DNA from: Paraphoma chrysanthemicola
Lineage: Eukaryota > Ascomycota > Dothideomycetes > Pleosporales > Phaeosphaeriaceae
Length of the DNA: 64,000 nucleotides
Direction: 5' to 3'
Assembly (NCBI GenBank): GCA_020744225.1
Contig: JAGMWG010000009.1
Location: 1,116,001 to 1,180,000, forward strand
Positions 21,703-33,271 of the stretch are shown here, piece after piece (the first letter of the stretch is position 1; each line of letters begins with the position of its first letter). A model generated the notes under the pieces. It was not told the DNA's origin. It searched no databases and worked only from the letters and a program-made list of their open reading frames with translations. The translations under genes were made by a program, and so were the position numbers.

Positions 21703-24700
21703 ATGGCGCCGCGCCGATCGACGCGCAGCTCTCTGCTGAGTGCTGGCGACCGTACTGCCTCGCCCTCGCTGTCTACGCCCCACGGTTAGTGTTCTGCGAT
21801 GGTCTATTCCCACTCGCCGCGTGCACCTGCCCAAGTGGTTTCTTTGCTGATGCTGGCTGCAGCTGCCCCAAATAAATCACCCGTGGCCGCTCTTCGCCAC
21901 CTGCAAAAGCGCACTCGCACCTCCCGCAATCTTGTCGCCAATTCGTCAGACAACGACGACACTATCGAGGGCGATTCGATCGAACCACGTTCGAGCGTTC
22001 GGCGTGTCCTGAAAGAAGTCTCCATACCCGCCATGAAATCACCCAAGGACATACCCACTCGTGGACGACCCGCCAAGTCAAAGTCTCAGCCGACCGAGCA
22101 AGAGAGCTCGAACGGCTCTCCTTCGCTCGAGAATTCCGACTATGACACTCCCGGAACGAGCATTTCGACCACGCCAGCTGCGTCAGTTCACCGCGGCAAG
22201 ATGGCAGGACAGAAGAGCCGTTTGAGCAAGGCTGTTTCGGCTTCGCTCAGTCGTTCTTCGTCTCTGAAAAGGTCACACAATTCTGTCCTAGACTCCGACG
22301 AAGAAGCTCATCGAATTGATGCGGATGCGGAGCTGGCATTGCAGATGCAAATGGAGGAGGATGACATGGTGCATCCCAAGAAACGCGTCAAAGTCGACTC
22401 TGATGACGACGATATTGACTCTCTAGACGATGATATTGTGCTTCCCAAAGCCAAGGGAGCAAACTATCGCGGCAAGGGCAAGGCTAAGCTCGAGGAAGAC
22501 CTACTCGCTGACGATGACACGGACTCTCTGCTGGAGGAGCTGACAACACCCCCGACGTACAAGGGTAAAGGCAAAGGTAAGGCCAAGGTCAACACCCAAG
22601 ACCGCCGCCGGAGTCGCTCTGCCCGATCGACCATGAAGAAGAGCGCTTTTACTGAAGATGATGTCCTCAGCCGTGGCGGCTCCGACGAGGAAGATTTTCA
22701 GCCAGATGATGTGGAATCCGTGCTCAGCGACATCGATACTTCTATGCTTAGCGACAGTGATGATGAGCCGCTAATGGCTGTACATTCGCGTCTGAAAAAA
22801 ACCGCAACACGAGCATCCAAGCCACCTCGGGGAAAGAAGAAAAAGTCTATTGCGGAAGAAGTTGAAAACAAGCGAAGACGGGCTCGATTTGCCCACATAG
22901 AGGACAAGTGGGAGCGTAAGCGAGCCATGAATCGCGAGCGAGCCGAGCAGCAACACCCCAAGCTGCTTTCAATGTGGAAGGATTTGGAGAAAGTCTCTAT
23001 TCTAGAGACGCAGAAAGCAGAACAGCCGAATTCTATCAGCCGGCGCCTGAAGCCCTTCCAATTGGAAGGTTTGAGCTGGATGATTCGTCAGGAAAAGACT
23101 CATTACAAAGGCGGTCTGCTTGGCGACGAGATGGGCATGGGTAAGACTATCCAAGCTGTCTCCCTCATCATGTCAGACTACCCAGCAAAGGAGCCAACCC
23201 TTGTGTGTGTTCCACCCGTTGCGCTCATGCAATGGTCCAATGAAATCCGCGAGTACACCGACAACAAGCTCAAGGTTCTTGTATACCACGGCACCAATGC
23301 CAAGTGCAAGAAGATGACCATCAAGGAACTGCGAGGCTACGACGTCATCATGGTGTCTTACAACAGTCTCGAGTCGCTACATCGTAAGGAGACCAAGGGT
23401 TGGTCTCGGGGCGAGGACATTATCAAGGAGGCATCACCCCTTCATGCTATCAAGTTCCATCGACTCATCCTTGATGAAGCACACAGCATCAAGTCGCGCA
23501 ATACAGGTGTTGCGAAGGCTTGTTTTGCACTACAAGGAGACTATAAATGGTGCCTGTCAGGCACTCCTGTTCAGAACCGTATCGGAGAGTTCTTTTCACT
23601 TCTTCGATTCCTGGAGGTCAGACCTTTCGCAGACTACTTCTGTCGTTCTTGTAACTGCGAGAAGCTGCACTGGGCTACTGACGACGATCATATGTGTGTT
23701 GCTTGCAACCACGGTGCCTCTGAGCATATCTCTGTCTTCAACCAGGAATTGCTAAACCCCATCACGGGCGACGATGCGGAGCTTCGCGAGGATGCTTTAA
23801 CAAAATTACACATGATCACGGCACGCATCATGCTGCGCCGTATGAAGCGCGATCACACAAACTCTATGGTGAGTTTAATCACATTGTCATATCTCGAAGC
23901 TAGGCTAACACAACTGTAGGAGCTCCCTATGAAGGACATCATCATTCACAACGAGTTCTTTAGCGATATCGAGCGAGACTTTTCATCTTCAATCATGACC
24001 AATTCGACACGAAACTTCGACACTTATGTTGCACAAGGTGTCATGCTGAACAATTATGCAAACATTTTTGGGCTGATCATGCAGATGCGGCAGGTTGCTA
24101 ACCATCCGGACTTACTACTCAAGAAGAATGCTGCCGAAGGTGCTCAGAATGTGTACGTGTGCAACATCTGCGACGAGCCTGCCGAGGATGCTGTGCGATC
24201 TCGGTGTCACCACGAATTCTGCCGAGCTTGTGTCAAGGATTTCATGGACACATGCGAGGCATCCGGGACCGATGCTGATTGTCCCCGCTGCCACATTGCT
24301 CTTAGCATCGATTTTGAGCAGCCAGAACTCGAGCAAGATGAAGATTCGGTCAAGAAAACATCCATCATCAATCGCATCAAGATGGAGAACTGGACGTCAT
24401 CAACGAAGATCGAAATGTTGGTTTACGACCTCTATAAGCTCCGAAGCAAGAAGCAAACCCTGAAGTCTATCGTCTTCAGTCAGTTTACATCTATGTTACA
24501 ACTGATTGAATGGCGCTTACGCCGTGCCGGCTTCAATACCGTCATGTTAGACGGCAGCATGACGCCAGCCATGAGACAAAAGAGCATCGATCACTTTATG
24601 ACGAATCCAGACGTAGAGGTCTTTCTCGTTTCTTTAAAGGCCGGAGGTGTAGCTCTCAATCTGACAGAGGCTTCGAGAGTTTTCATCGTCGATCCGTAAG

Positions 24701-24973
24701 TTCTATCTGGTATCAAAACCGAGCGTCTTGCTAATCCTCTTAAGATGGTGGAATCCTGCCGCCGAGTGGCAGTCTGCAGATCGATGCCATCGTATTGGCC
24801 AGAAGCGACCTTGTGTCATCACCCGTTTGTGCATTGAGGACAGTGTCGAGTCTCGTATGGTCGCACTGCAAGAGAAGAAAGCTGCCATGATCGCTGGTAC
24901 GGTCAACAACGACAAGGTTGCTATGGATCGCCTGAGTCCAGAGGACTTGCAGTTCTTGTTCCGCGGTACTTGA
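21703..24973 (+). CDS. rad16: RAD16-like SNF2 ATPase / RING ubiquitin ligase (1030 aa)
   Basis: Nuclear protein of global-genome nucleotide excision repair; with RAD7 it recognises damage in silent DNA, remodels chromatin and ubiquitylates. Exons are 21703-21784, 21863-23868, 23920-24695 and 24745-24973. Residues 1-~370 are disordered, acidic and Lys/Ser-rich. The SNF2 domain starts at ~420 with Walker A GDEMGMGKT (~448-456) and DEAH at 565-568. An RAD16-type Cys-rich insertion (FCRSCNCEKLHW...CVACNHG) follows. The C3HC4 RING spans ~777-820 (CNICDEP ... CHHEFC ... CPRC), then helicase C motifs including FSQFTSMLQLIEWRL, SLKAGGVALNLT and HRIGQKRP. The first exon is short (27 codons), and its intron contains stops in the reading frame. 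The RING within the helicase core separates it from plain SNF2 remodelers. Confidence 0.95.
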
Positions 24974-26073
24974 GGTCCAACCGGGAGGTGTAGATTCCTT
25001 CTTGCTATCAGGGCATGCATTACCAGCCTCAGCCCTTTAGTTGGAGGAGAATACCTATAGGTCATCAGCACCATTCGTCGGCAATTTCTGCCTGCCGCCA
25101 CAATCACTATTCGCACAGCATCTGTGCAAAAGAACAGCGCTAGGAACTGTAGCAATACTAGATCAACGCCGTTAGTGGTAACATATATGCCGAGATTTCT
25201 GCAGAGCTGGATTCCTTCGCTTGTATTCATTTCAACGTCCTCAGCGTGAGCTTGCAGTATTTGGCGCCTTAGCTGTGCCCCATGTTATGATGTTGGGGGC
25301 CGCATGATGCCTGCAATGTCATATCCTTATAAGAGGAAGGAGATCTTTGTAGCGAGATCGCACGGCATTTGTGGTGCTGGTTTTGGGGCTTCAGCGATCT
25401 AGTGAACGTGATTGCCGAGGAATGACGTACATCGTGATGTGTCGACCCAACCACCAGTTCTAGGAGACTTAGATGAGAAGCACAAAACCACGGTTGACAG
25501 GCACCCAGCGTTCTCCTGATCATTGTCTACAAGTGCACAGTTGAGCCGGGCTTCCGGGGCTCGGGTTTGGGTGTGATCGGTCACACGCACGCGCATTTCA
25601 GAAACTGCAACTGCCCCTCCAATTATGCTGACCAGTCCGCCTGGGATGTTTGTAGCATGTAACTTTTACTGAAGCTTCTGGACAGCGTGTTGAGCGTCTC
25701 CGAGCATGTATATATTCCATCGCCTGAATCCGAGGAGAAGCTGTAGTTGCAGAAGTTGCTCGTACGTAATTTTACGTAAAGCAGCACTTGATGCGTGTGA
25801 GCTTCGCTCAGATCGTCATCGCTTGGTACATGCGTGACACTCATGTGCGCAAGCACGTCAGGGCGTCTGAGGAGGACTGTAGTACTTTTGTATGACTATA
25901 GTTGGGATTATTTCGGAACCGACATGCGAATCTGCGTTGTGATACCCGTCAAGCCGTGGCTGCTCATCGATTTAAGTGGCGGGCATTGAATCGTATCCTC
26001 CTCCCGTGCTTTCTTATACAAGTGGACCGGTCCCGACCACTTGTGCTGGACTGGATCCCTATACTTGGGCAAT
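24974..26073. other. 1.1-kb intergenic stretch
   Basis: Only short frames without motifs on either strand. Sequence from about 25620 to 26000 is slightly AT-richer. No RNA gene or repeat identified. Confidence 0.5.
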
Positions 26074-27115
26074 ATGAGTGTGTTTGAAAAAGCGCGGGAC
26101 TGGGACCTCGACCTTGATCGTTACCTCAACCGCTTTCTTCCCCCATCGCCTCTGCATAGGTTTCCAAAACCAGTATCGAGGTTCCTCGGATATAGGAGGA
26201 CGCAACGGCAAGATGTGGGCAACGTCCTGGGCGCATTTTGGTCGTTGATTGGCGCCTTCTGCGGCTTGGCGGTGATTGCGGCGGTGTTCAACAACACGAG
26301 TAGCATACAGCAGCGTCATCCCCCAGCACTCATCGCTTCGTTTGTATGTTTACCCCTGCGCTCCTGTAAGGAAGATCAAGAACACTGCTAACGCTGAAGG
26401 TCAGGGAGCATCCGCCATTTTGGAGTACAATGCTATTCGGTCACCACTTGGCCAGCCGCGCAACGCCCTACTTGGTCATACCTTTTCGGCACTAATCGGC
26501 GTTGGAATCTCCAAACTTTTTCAGTACCATTCGGACTATGAGTCCATAAAATGGCTTGCCGGAGCTGTAGCATGCGGCACAGCATCTGCCGTTATGCTAC
26601 TCACTGGTACTGTGCATCCCCCAGGTGGTGCATCTGCCGTCCTTGCGGCCACGGAACCTGTGATAACAGCTATGGGGTGGTACTTCGCGGGCCTGGTTCT
26701 GTGGGGAACCACGCTGATGGTATTCGTTGGACTGGTGGTCAACAATATCCAAAGACAGTTTCCGATCTACTGGTGGACTCCAATGGATTTAACGAGGCCC
26801 AAGAACGATGACGAAGAGACGGTGCCGAATGGACGCGGAGGATTAGAGAGAAAGAAGACCAAGGATGAGCAAAGATATGATCAAGACGGTGAAAGGATAC
26901 GGATTACAGGCGCGGCAGTGCTCCTGCCCGGAGATTTAAGTTTGAATGCGGAAGAGGCAAAAGTGCTAGAGCGATTAAGAGAGCGACTGAAGAGAAGGGT
27001 TGATGAAGGAGACGAAGATGAAGTTGAGAAATCAGAGTCAGCCAGCGAACGAAGCAGCACAGAATTCACCATGGTGCCCAGCAGGAGCGACGTGGGCGAA
27101 GCACCGAGTATTTAG
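26074..27115 (+). CDS. HPP-family integral membrane protein (326 aa)
   Basis: Membrane protein of the HPP family; plant and cyanobacterial members are linked to nitrite transport, while fungal members are uncharacterised. Exons are 26074-26343 and 26405-27115, joined in phase at ASF|GAS. Both family HPP motifs are present: RHPPALIASF at 81-90 and VHPPGGASAVL at 160-170, within four to five hydrophobic helices between residues ~50 and 220. The last ~100 residues are a hydrophilic cytosolic tail rich in Glu, Lys and Arg (EEAKVLERLRERLKRR, then EGDEDEVEKSES), probably partly coiled-coil. The start at 26074 opens the usual N-terminal amphipathic region (DLDLDRYLNRFLPPSP). Function beyond membrane location is not established. 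Confidence 0.9.
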
Positions 27116-27833
27116 GCGTGGGCGTTATCTGGGTGGAGCATAGATAAGCCAGGCCAGGCGACGAGACGTCTCCGAGGAATGTCTCGACAGCCAGCATACG
27201 TAGACTGGAGACGTGTGCTTGCGCAGGGGGTGTAATCTACTGGTCCATACATATATACAGTAGCACGTTATGTTCTTCTCCCCATTCAATTGTTGGTATC
27301 GTCGGTATCGTTGGTGCGAATTGTGGTTACTATTGCAGAATGCTACACTTGGGTCGGGATGCGCCCAAGATTACCTGGCGTCTCCCGAGGCGCCCGCGTT
27401 GACGAGCACCAGCGATATGTGCTCGTTGACAATGCACCATGGACAACAGATGCGAGACAGGACATGATGCTTGATGGGACTCGCGGTTTTTGGTGCGCTG
27501 AAAGAGGACTGCGCCTTACCTGCCCCGCCAATGGTCAGCGACGCCCAATTGGCTGTGCATCTGTCGCCACAAGAAAAATGACATGCGCTGGGCCTGGTGC
27601 ATTGTTTGCGGACTTGATCTTTTCACGTCTGCCTCGCGCACTCTTCTCTCTCCCTTTTCCTGCCCACATCCTGCCCCTCGCACCCCCGCTGCCTCTGACA
27701 CTGAGCAGCCGTTCTGCTGGTTGCAAGTTGCGCTATCGATAAGCCCCGCCATCTGACGCCGGCCCCAAAACTTCCACGAAATTTCAGTCACTCCCTCAAC
27801 ACCTCCCCCCTCACACCGCCATCCCTCTACACC
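27116..27833. promoter_or_regulatory. Upstream region of ARB1 with pyrimidine tracts
   Basis: 718 bp between HPP and ARB1. C/T-rich tracts at about 27630-27700 and 27790-27830 (cccctc, cctccccc) lie just before the ARB1 ATG, as is usual for highly expressed fungal translation genes. A 150-codon open frame at 27290-27742 has no motif and is probably chance. Confidence 0.4.
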
Positions 27834-29802
27834 ATGGTCTCCGCATCCAAGGCTGCCCGCCAGGCGAAGCGCGCTGCTGACGGCGCCGATAAGCCCAAGA
27901 AGACGGCCACGTCGAAGCTCTCGTCCAAGGCCAACTCGAAGAATGCCTCGACGGCGTCGTCGGTCAACGGCGACGAGGATCCCGCCTCGGATCTCGAGCT
28001 CAACGAGGAGGTCAAGAAGCTTACTATGCAGGAGGACAAGCACGGTCTGTCGGACCGCGTCACCACAGGCGTCCTCGCGTCGCTCGCCGCTTCCCGCGAC
28101 GTCAAGATCACGTCGGCGTCGCTCGTCTTCCACGGCAAGGTGCTTTTCAACGACACCACCCTTGAGGTCAACTACGGCCGCCGCTACGGCCTGCTCGGCG
28201 AGAATGGCTGCGGAAAGACAACGCTGCTCAAGGCCATTGACAAGCGCGAGTTCCCCTTCCCCGATCACATCGACATCTACCTGCTCAACCAAGGTGCTCC
28301 CAAGACGGAGCTGGGTGCCCTCGAGTGGGTTGTTCGCGAGGCCGAGAACGAGCTCGCCCGCCTCGAGAAGCTCGCCGAGGACATTCTCGAGAAGGACGGC
28401 CCTGAGAGCCCTATCCTGGAGGAGATCTACGAGGTATGCACATTTTTGCTCCGATTGTGTGGTCACAGCTAACAGTACCAATAGCGTCAAGAAGACATGG
28501 ATCCCTCTACCTTCCACACACGCGCATCGCTCATTCTCACCGGTCTCGGCTTCAACAAGGTCACCATCAACAAGAAGACAAAAGACATGTCTGGTGGCTG
28601 GCGCATGCGTGTTGCTCTTGCCAAGGCCCTCTTCGTCAAGCCTGCGCTCCTGCTGCTCGACGACCCAACTGCCCATTTGGACTTGGAGGCCTGTGTGTGG
28701 CTTGAAGAATACATGAAGAAATGGGACCGCACCCTGATCCTCGTCTCGCATTCTATGGACTTTTTGAACGGCGTCTGCACAAACATGATTGACATGCGCA
28801 TGAAACAGCTCCTCTACTATGGCGGTAACTACGACACATACATCAAGACCCGCACCGAACAGGAGGTCAACCAGACAAAGGCTTACGAAAAGCAACAAGA
28901 CGAGATCAAGCACATCAAGAAATTCATCGCCTCAGCCGGTACCTACGCCAATCTTGTCAGGCAAGCAAAGTCTCGCCAGAAGATTCTCGACAAGATGGAG
29001 GCAGACGGCCTAATTCAGCCCGTTATTGCTGACCGTGTCTTCACTTTCCGCTTCGCCGATGTCGAAAAGCTGCCTCCGCCCGTGCTCTCGCTTGATGATG
29101 TCACCTTTTCATACTCTGGCGACAAGAAGGACAACCTGTACGAGAACCTCGACTTTGGTGTCGACATGGACTCGCGAACCGCCCTCGTTGGACCTAACGG
29201 TGTGGGCAAGTCGACGCTGCTCAACATCTTCACAGGCAGACTCAGCCCCACCAGCGGTGTTGTGTCCCGCCATACCCACTTGAAGCTCGGTGTGTACAGT
29301 CAGCACTCTGCGGAGCAGCTTGATCTCACAAAGTCGTCCCTTGACTTCGTTCGCGACAAGTTCCATCACATCAGCCAAGATCTGCAGTACTGGCGCCAAC
29401 AGCTCGGCCGCTACGGATTGACGGGCGAGTCCCAAACCGCAAAGATGGCCACCCTGTCCGATGGTCAAAAGTCTCGTATTGTGTTTGCGCTCCTCGCCAT
29501 TGAGGGACCCAACATGTTGCTCTTGGACGAGCCGACGAACGGACTGGACATTCCCACGATCGACAGTCTGGCGGATGCTATCAATGCCTTCAGTGGTGGT
29601 GTCGTCGTTGTGTCTCACGACTTCCGGTAAGATTTGCCGACATGCCAATTCACATCCTTTACTGACCAACGACAGATTGCTTGACAAGATCGCAAAAGAC
29701 ATCATGGTGTGTGAGCACAAGACTGTCCGGCGATGGGACGGCAGCATCGGCGAGTACAAGAACCATCTCCGTAAGAAGATGTCGTCGCTTGGTGCGCTCT
29801 AG
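27834..29802 (+). CDS. arb1: ABCF ATPase ARB1, ribosome biogenesis (622 aa)
   Basis: Soluble twin-cassette ABC ATPase (ABCF2 group) that acts in 40S/60S ribosome biogenesis and ribosome-associated quality control. Exons are 27834-28433, 28485-29626 and 29676-29802. Residues 1-~85 form a Lys/Ala/Ser-rich N-terminal extension. Cassette 1 has Walker A GENGCGKTT (~122), signature MSGGWRMR and Walker B LLLLDDPTAHLD. The DDPTAHLD variant is also that of yeast Arb1, as far as I recall. The inter-domain linker (KAYEKQQDEIKHIKKFI) is helical. Cassette 2 has GPNGVGKSTLL, LSDGQKSR and LLLLDEPTNGLD. The C-terminus ends KKMSSLGAL. No membrane segments. Codon use is strongly C-ending compared with neighbours, which suggests high expression. 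Confidence 0.95.
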
Positions 29803-30346
29803 ACTGGTTTTGGTTGGGTTTTGCACACTGCATGCGTCTTTCGAGCTACGGGACGCGCGTAGCAAAAAGTCATGGCCTTAGAGCAGGGTTCAGGATACCT
29901 CTGCAGCAGGCTGGCAGCTCCGCGCGACCTGCTTCAGTGTCTTTCTGCGCATAGTAGAGGCACCTGGATTTTGCATTGCGATGCATAGGGCTTAGAGGCG
30001 TTTTTTTTATAGAATCGTGGCTTACGAACAGAATGATATCATGTAGAAGACGGAGCAACAGTCTGTTAGTTTGTTGCATAGCGAAACTTGACTGAATCGA
30101 AACGTGACGATGGAATAGTACACAGCACGTACCAACCGGCGAGCTGTGAGCAGTGACGAACAACACCCCGCAAGCTAACCACACCACCGACCACGAGCAT
30201 CTCCATGTCTCATCTTTCCGACCTTCATAGAAAACCAAATCACTCGCTATAACATTGCTTGCTTGCGGGAACGCACTGGCCGCTGCAGTCAGGTCGGAGA
30301 CGACGTCGTTTTCTATCTCCCTTACCGCGGCCACCGCCTGCCGGCC
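29803..30346. other. Intergenic between ARB1 and GID9
   Basis: Contains the ARB1 3' region, including a run of eight T at about 30002-30009, and the GID9 leader. The GID9 frame is open back to an ATG at 30263, so a 28-residue longer N-terminus is possible. Confidence 0.4.
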
Positions 30347-31742
30347 ATGGCGGAGCTCACGACGACAAAGCTCAATGCGGAGTCACATTTGCTGCTCGTA
30401 CGATCTGCGCACCATGTCACAGATACGTTTGCATTAACAGTGAAACAACAGGATCAGCCTCTGCTCCGCATGCCGTACGAGCTCTCTCGACGGAACTTCA
30501 AGAATGCGCAACGCGTAATCGAGCACTCGTCAGCCAACCTCTCCACTTCACTTATAGCCGCAACTAAAGCGGCTTCCAAGTCGTCCCCACCCGAACCTAC
30601 GCTTGACACGTTGGATTTCATGATCAGCAAGATGCAGGGCCTCAAGCGGAAGTTGGAGGGCTTGCACGAAGAAGAGATGCGAATACACAAGAGCGCCAAA
30701 GCTCGCTTGCGTCACCTGCAGGACTTGTACGAAGTCAAGAGCTTGGTAGATGTCAAATACGACGAGTGGTCTCGCACGCGGCTGTCGAGGTTACTGGTTG
30801 ATTATCTGCTGCGCGAAGGGTATTCGGAGTCGGCGGCGCATCTCGCACAGAGCAAGGGCATCACAGACCTCGTGGATGTCGATGCTTTTGTTGCTTGTCA
30901 CAAGATTGAACGCAGTTTGCGAGAAGGTATGAGCACTAGTCTGGCGCTCGAGTGGTGCAAGGAGCACGGCAAAGAGCTCAAGAAAGGCGGTAGCATGCTG
31001 GAGTTTGAACTTCGGCTGCAGCAGTACATCGAGCTAGTCAGGCAGGGTCATGAGGCAGGTATGGGCGGCATGGACGGTATAGAAAGCGACGGCATGAATG
31101 GTGTAAGTATCGGAGGTGGAGGAGGAGAGACAAAGCTCGTTGAGGCGAGAGCGCACGCTAAAAAATACCTGAGCACGAGTGGAGACTTTGAATTACTGGG
31201 GCGCGCGGCTGGATTGCTGGCTTATCGACCGTGGGACGAAGTGGAACCTTACGCGGTATGTCTGCTGCCTGTCTTGAATGGTAATGATGCTAATCGCTTC
31301 ACAGTCTCTGTACTCGCCCTCTCGCTGGGCGCACCTTGCGACGCTCTTCCTCTCAACCCACCACAACCTATACTCGCTACCGCCTCGTCCGCTACTTCAC
31401 ATAGCCCTCTCCGCTGGCCTGTCTGCACTCAAGACTCCTGCGTGTCACTCTGCATACACGTCATCCTCGGCCAACGCATCATCCTCTACAACCACAGTAT
31501 GTCCAATTTGCAGCACCGAGCTGAACGAACTTGCTCGCAACGTTCCCTACGCGCATCATACGAAGAGCATCGTTGAAAACGACCCTGTGGTGCTGCCGAA
31601 TGGAAGAATATATGGAAGCGAACGACTGAAGGCCTTCAACAAGAAAGTTGGAACCGAAGGTGGATGGATCAGAGACCCTGTTGGGGGCATCCACGGCGAC
31701 GCCTGGAGGGAGGCCGAAGTAAGGAAAGTGTACATCATGTAA
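30347..31742 (+). CDS. gid9: GID/CTLH ubiquitin-ligase subunit GID9/FYV10 (448 aa)
   Basis: RING-like subunit of the GID (CTLH) E3 ligase that degrades gluconeogenic enzymes when glucose returns; orthologous group of yeast Fyv10 and human MAEA. Exons are 30347-31255 and 31305-31742. The domains are a coiled-coil N-terminal region (to ~130), LisH (~139-170, RLSRLLVDYLLREGYSESA), CTLH (~178-235), CRA, and the C-terminal degenerate RING with Cys369/Cys372 (CPICSTELNEL). The RING is followed by the family-typical LPNGRIYGSERL. A Gly-rich insertion (IGGGGGETK) sits between CTLH and CRA. The ATG at 30347 gives MAELTTTKLNAESHLLL, which matches the family start. Confidence 0.93.
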
Positions 31743-31902
31743 GGCCTGAAGCGCCCAAGCTTCCTTGTTCGTTCAGCATAGCGCGGTGTTTGGTGAGGTA
31801 TCCGGTCGGCAGCATGGATGGCGTTCATTATGTCGACTTGTGCACCCAAGGAGATTACCTAGGGCCGCAGCGTATAATAGAGGCACCAGCATCAACATGA
31901 GC

Positions 31903-32937
31903 TCAGTCTCCACTCTCGCTATTGCTCCGCTCTCGCTCACGTCTAATGCCATTCCTTTGCCTTGGCTTATCTTTTCTGCCACCAGTCTGCTGCTGCAGCT
32001 CTTTTTCCTCATCGCTATCTGCGACGAGCGGGATCTTTTCAAAAACATACGTCCTCGCATTCCTGTCTTCTCCTTTCCACGCGCCGCCGCCTTCGAGGCT
32101 ACCGAGTGTTCTGACGTGCTTGTAGCCTGGATACTGCTCCCAATCGAACCTCCAGCTTTCAGCCACTTTTAATCCCGCGTGTCGTGCCAGATCGCGAATG
32201 TTCCAGAGGGTATACGGCTCGCCTTCGAAGAGGGTGACAATGATACGGCCTCCCATGCGCAGGAATGGACTCCGCGGACGAAGCGGACTCGGGTGGTTCT
32301 TGTGGGCTTGCGAGGCTAAAATGTGTAGGCGCTGTTTTGGCGTGGAGGTTTCGAGACAGGATTTGAAAAAGGATACAAGAAGGGCTTGGTTGGCTCGTAC
32401 CTGCCGATTCACGTCTGTACTTAGCCCACCGGTGTGTGGAAACATGAAGGCAATTGTATCCCAGCCATCTTCACCGTCATCATCTTCTTCGCGGGTGCAG
32501 CGCAAGTGCTTGTAGCTTGACAGCTTGGTCGCGTCCACATCGTGAAATAGAGGCACCGGCGGTGATAAGTCGGCAATCTCATCGTGTACACTCTCGAAAG
32601 CAGGGTATTTGGCGCGCACTTCAGCTTCAGAATCGTATGATGTGGCAGTGACATTTGCGCAGCCATGTTCGAATACCAAGCTTCGCGTGAAGCTGAAGTC
32701 GCCCTCTCCGACCAGGAGAATATGATCGTATGCCCCGTAGGGAACTGGTGCTCTCTGCGATGCCTGCATGGCAGCATAGGTGGGTTGTGCAGCAGGTTTT
32801 TGTTTCTTAGCGGGTGCTTTTGCGGAGTTGGACAGAGTTGTGGACGCTTTCGACACTTTGCGCTGGTGTGCTGCGATTTTCCGGGCGCCGTCTCGTTTCA
32901 ATTCACGCCGGGCGCGCTTGGTTTTGGTCTTGGACAT
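31903..32937 (-). CDS. bmt5: 25S rRNA (uridine-N3)-methyltransferase BMT5-like (344 aa)
   Basis: Nucleolar SAM-dependent methyltransferase of the DUF2431/Rossmann-like group. Yeast Bmt5 makes m3U2634 of 25S rRNA. Intronless. A basic N-terminus (KTKTKRARRELKR) suits nucleolar targeting. The family hallmark GEGDFSF is at 77-83, which is the SAM-binding loop, followed by TATSYDSEAEV. The second hallmark FMFPHTGG lies in the middle, where most members have FNFPH, so Asn is replaced by Met here. The end of the fold is GGRIIVTLFEGEPYTLWNI. The C-terminus is Arg/Gln/Ser-rich. It is convergent with GID9, with about 160 bp between stops. Activity on the same uridine is assumed from orthology. Confidence 0.9.
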   Translation of the reverse strand: MSKTKTKRARRELKRDGARKIAAHQRKVSKASTTLSNSAKAPAKKQKPAAQPTYAAMQASQRAPVPYGAYDHILLVGEGDFSFTRSLVFEHGCANVTATSYDSEAEVRAKYPAFESVHDEIADLSPPVPLFHDVDATKLSSYKHLRCTREEDDDGEDGWDTIAFMFPHTGGLSTDVNRQVRANQALLVSFFKSCLETSTPKQRLHILASQAHKNHPSPLRPRSPFLRMGGRIIVTLFEGEPYTLWNIRDLARHAGLKVAESWRFDWEQYPGYKHVRTLGSLEGGGAWKGEDRNARTYVFEKIPLVADSDEEKELQQQTGGRKDKPRQRNGIRRERERSNSESGD

Positions 32938-33271
32938 GGCTGTACTCCTATGGTGCTGTTGTTAGTGAAGGCATGGAGGGCTACGGAGGGAGTTTCTCGG
33001 ATCGGAGGTTCTGCGGGGACTTTTTAAGTGGGGCGTCACATGCAGATTGATTCCATATTCGTAGTGTGATTGTGAGCCCTTGCTCGCTTGTAGCGGGACG
33101 CCATAGTGGCTGTTCAAGTGCAGACATGAATTTGCTCTATGTGTTTACATGTACAATGAACAGATTTGTTGCACGACTTCGAGCGCGCATCGATTCTGAT
33201 CGTAATCTACGCTCCCTTTCTCTTGGGACTTGCATCTGTACTTGGAAATCGGCCTTCCGATCCAGCGAAGC
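32938..33271. other. Intergenic, no gene recognised
   Basis: 5' flank of BMT5 and 3' flank of LSC1. Nothing distinctive seen. Confidence 0.45.

Noticed and set aside
27290..27742. 150-codon open frame upstream of ARB1
   Set aside because: No motif and no splice partner. It ends inside the pyrimidine-rich ARB1 promoter, so it is probably chance.
27516..28913. 465-codon minus-strand open frame over ARB1
   Set aside because: Antisense shadow of the strongly biased ARB1 codons, with no family signature.
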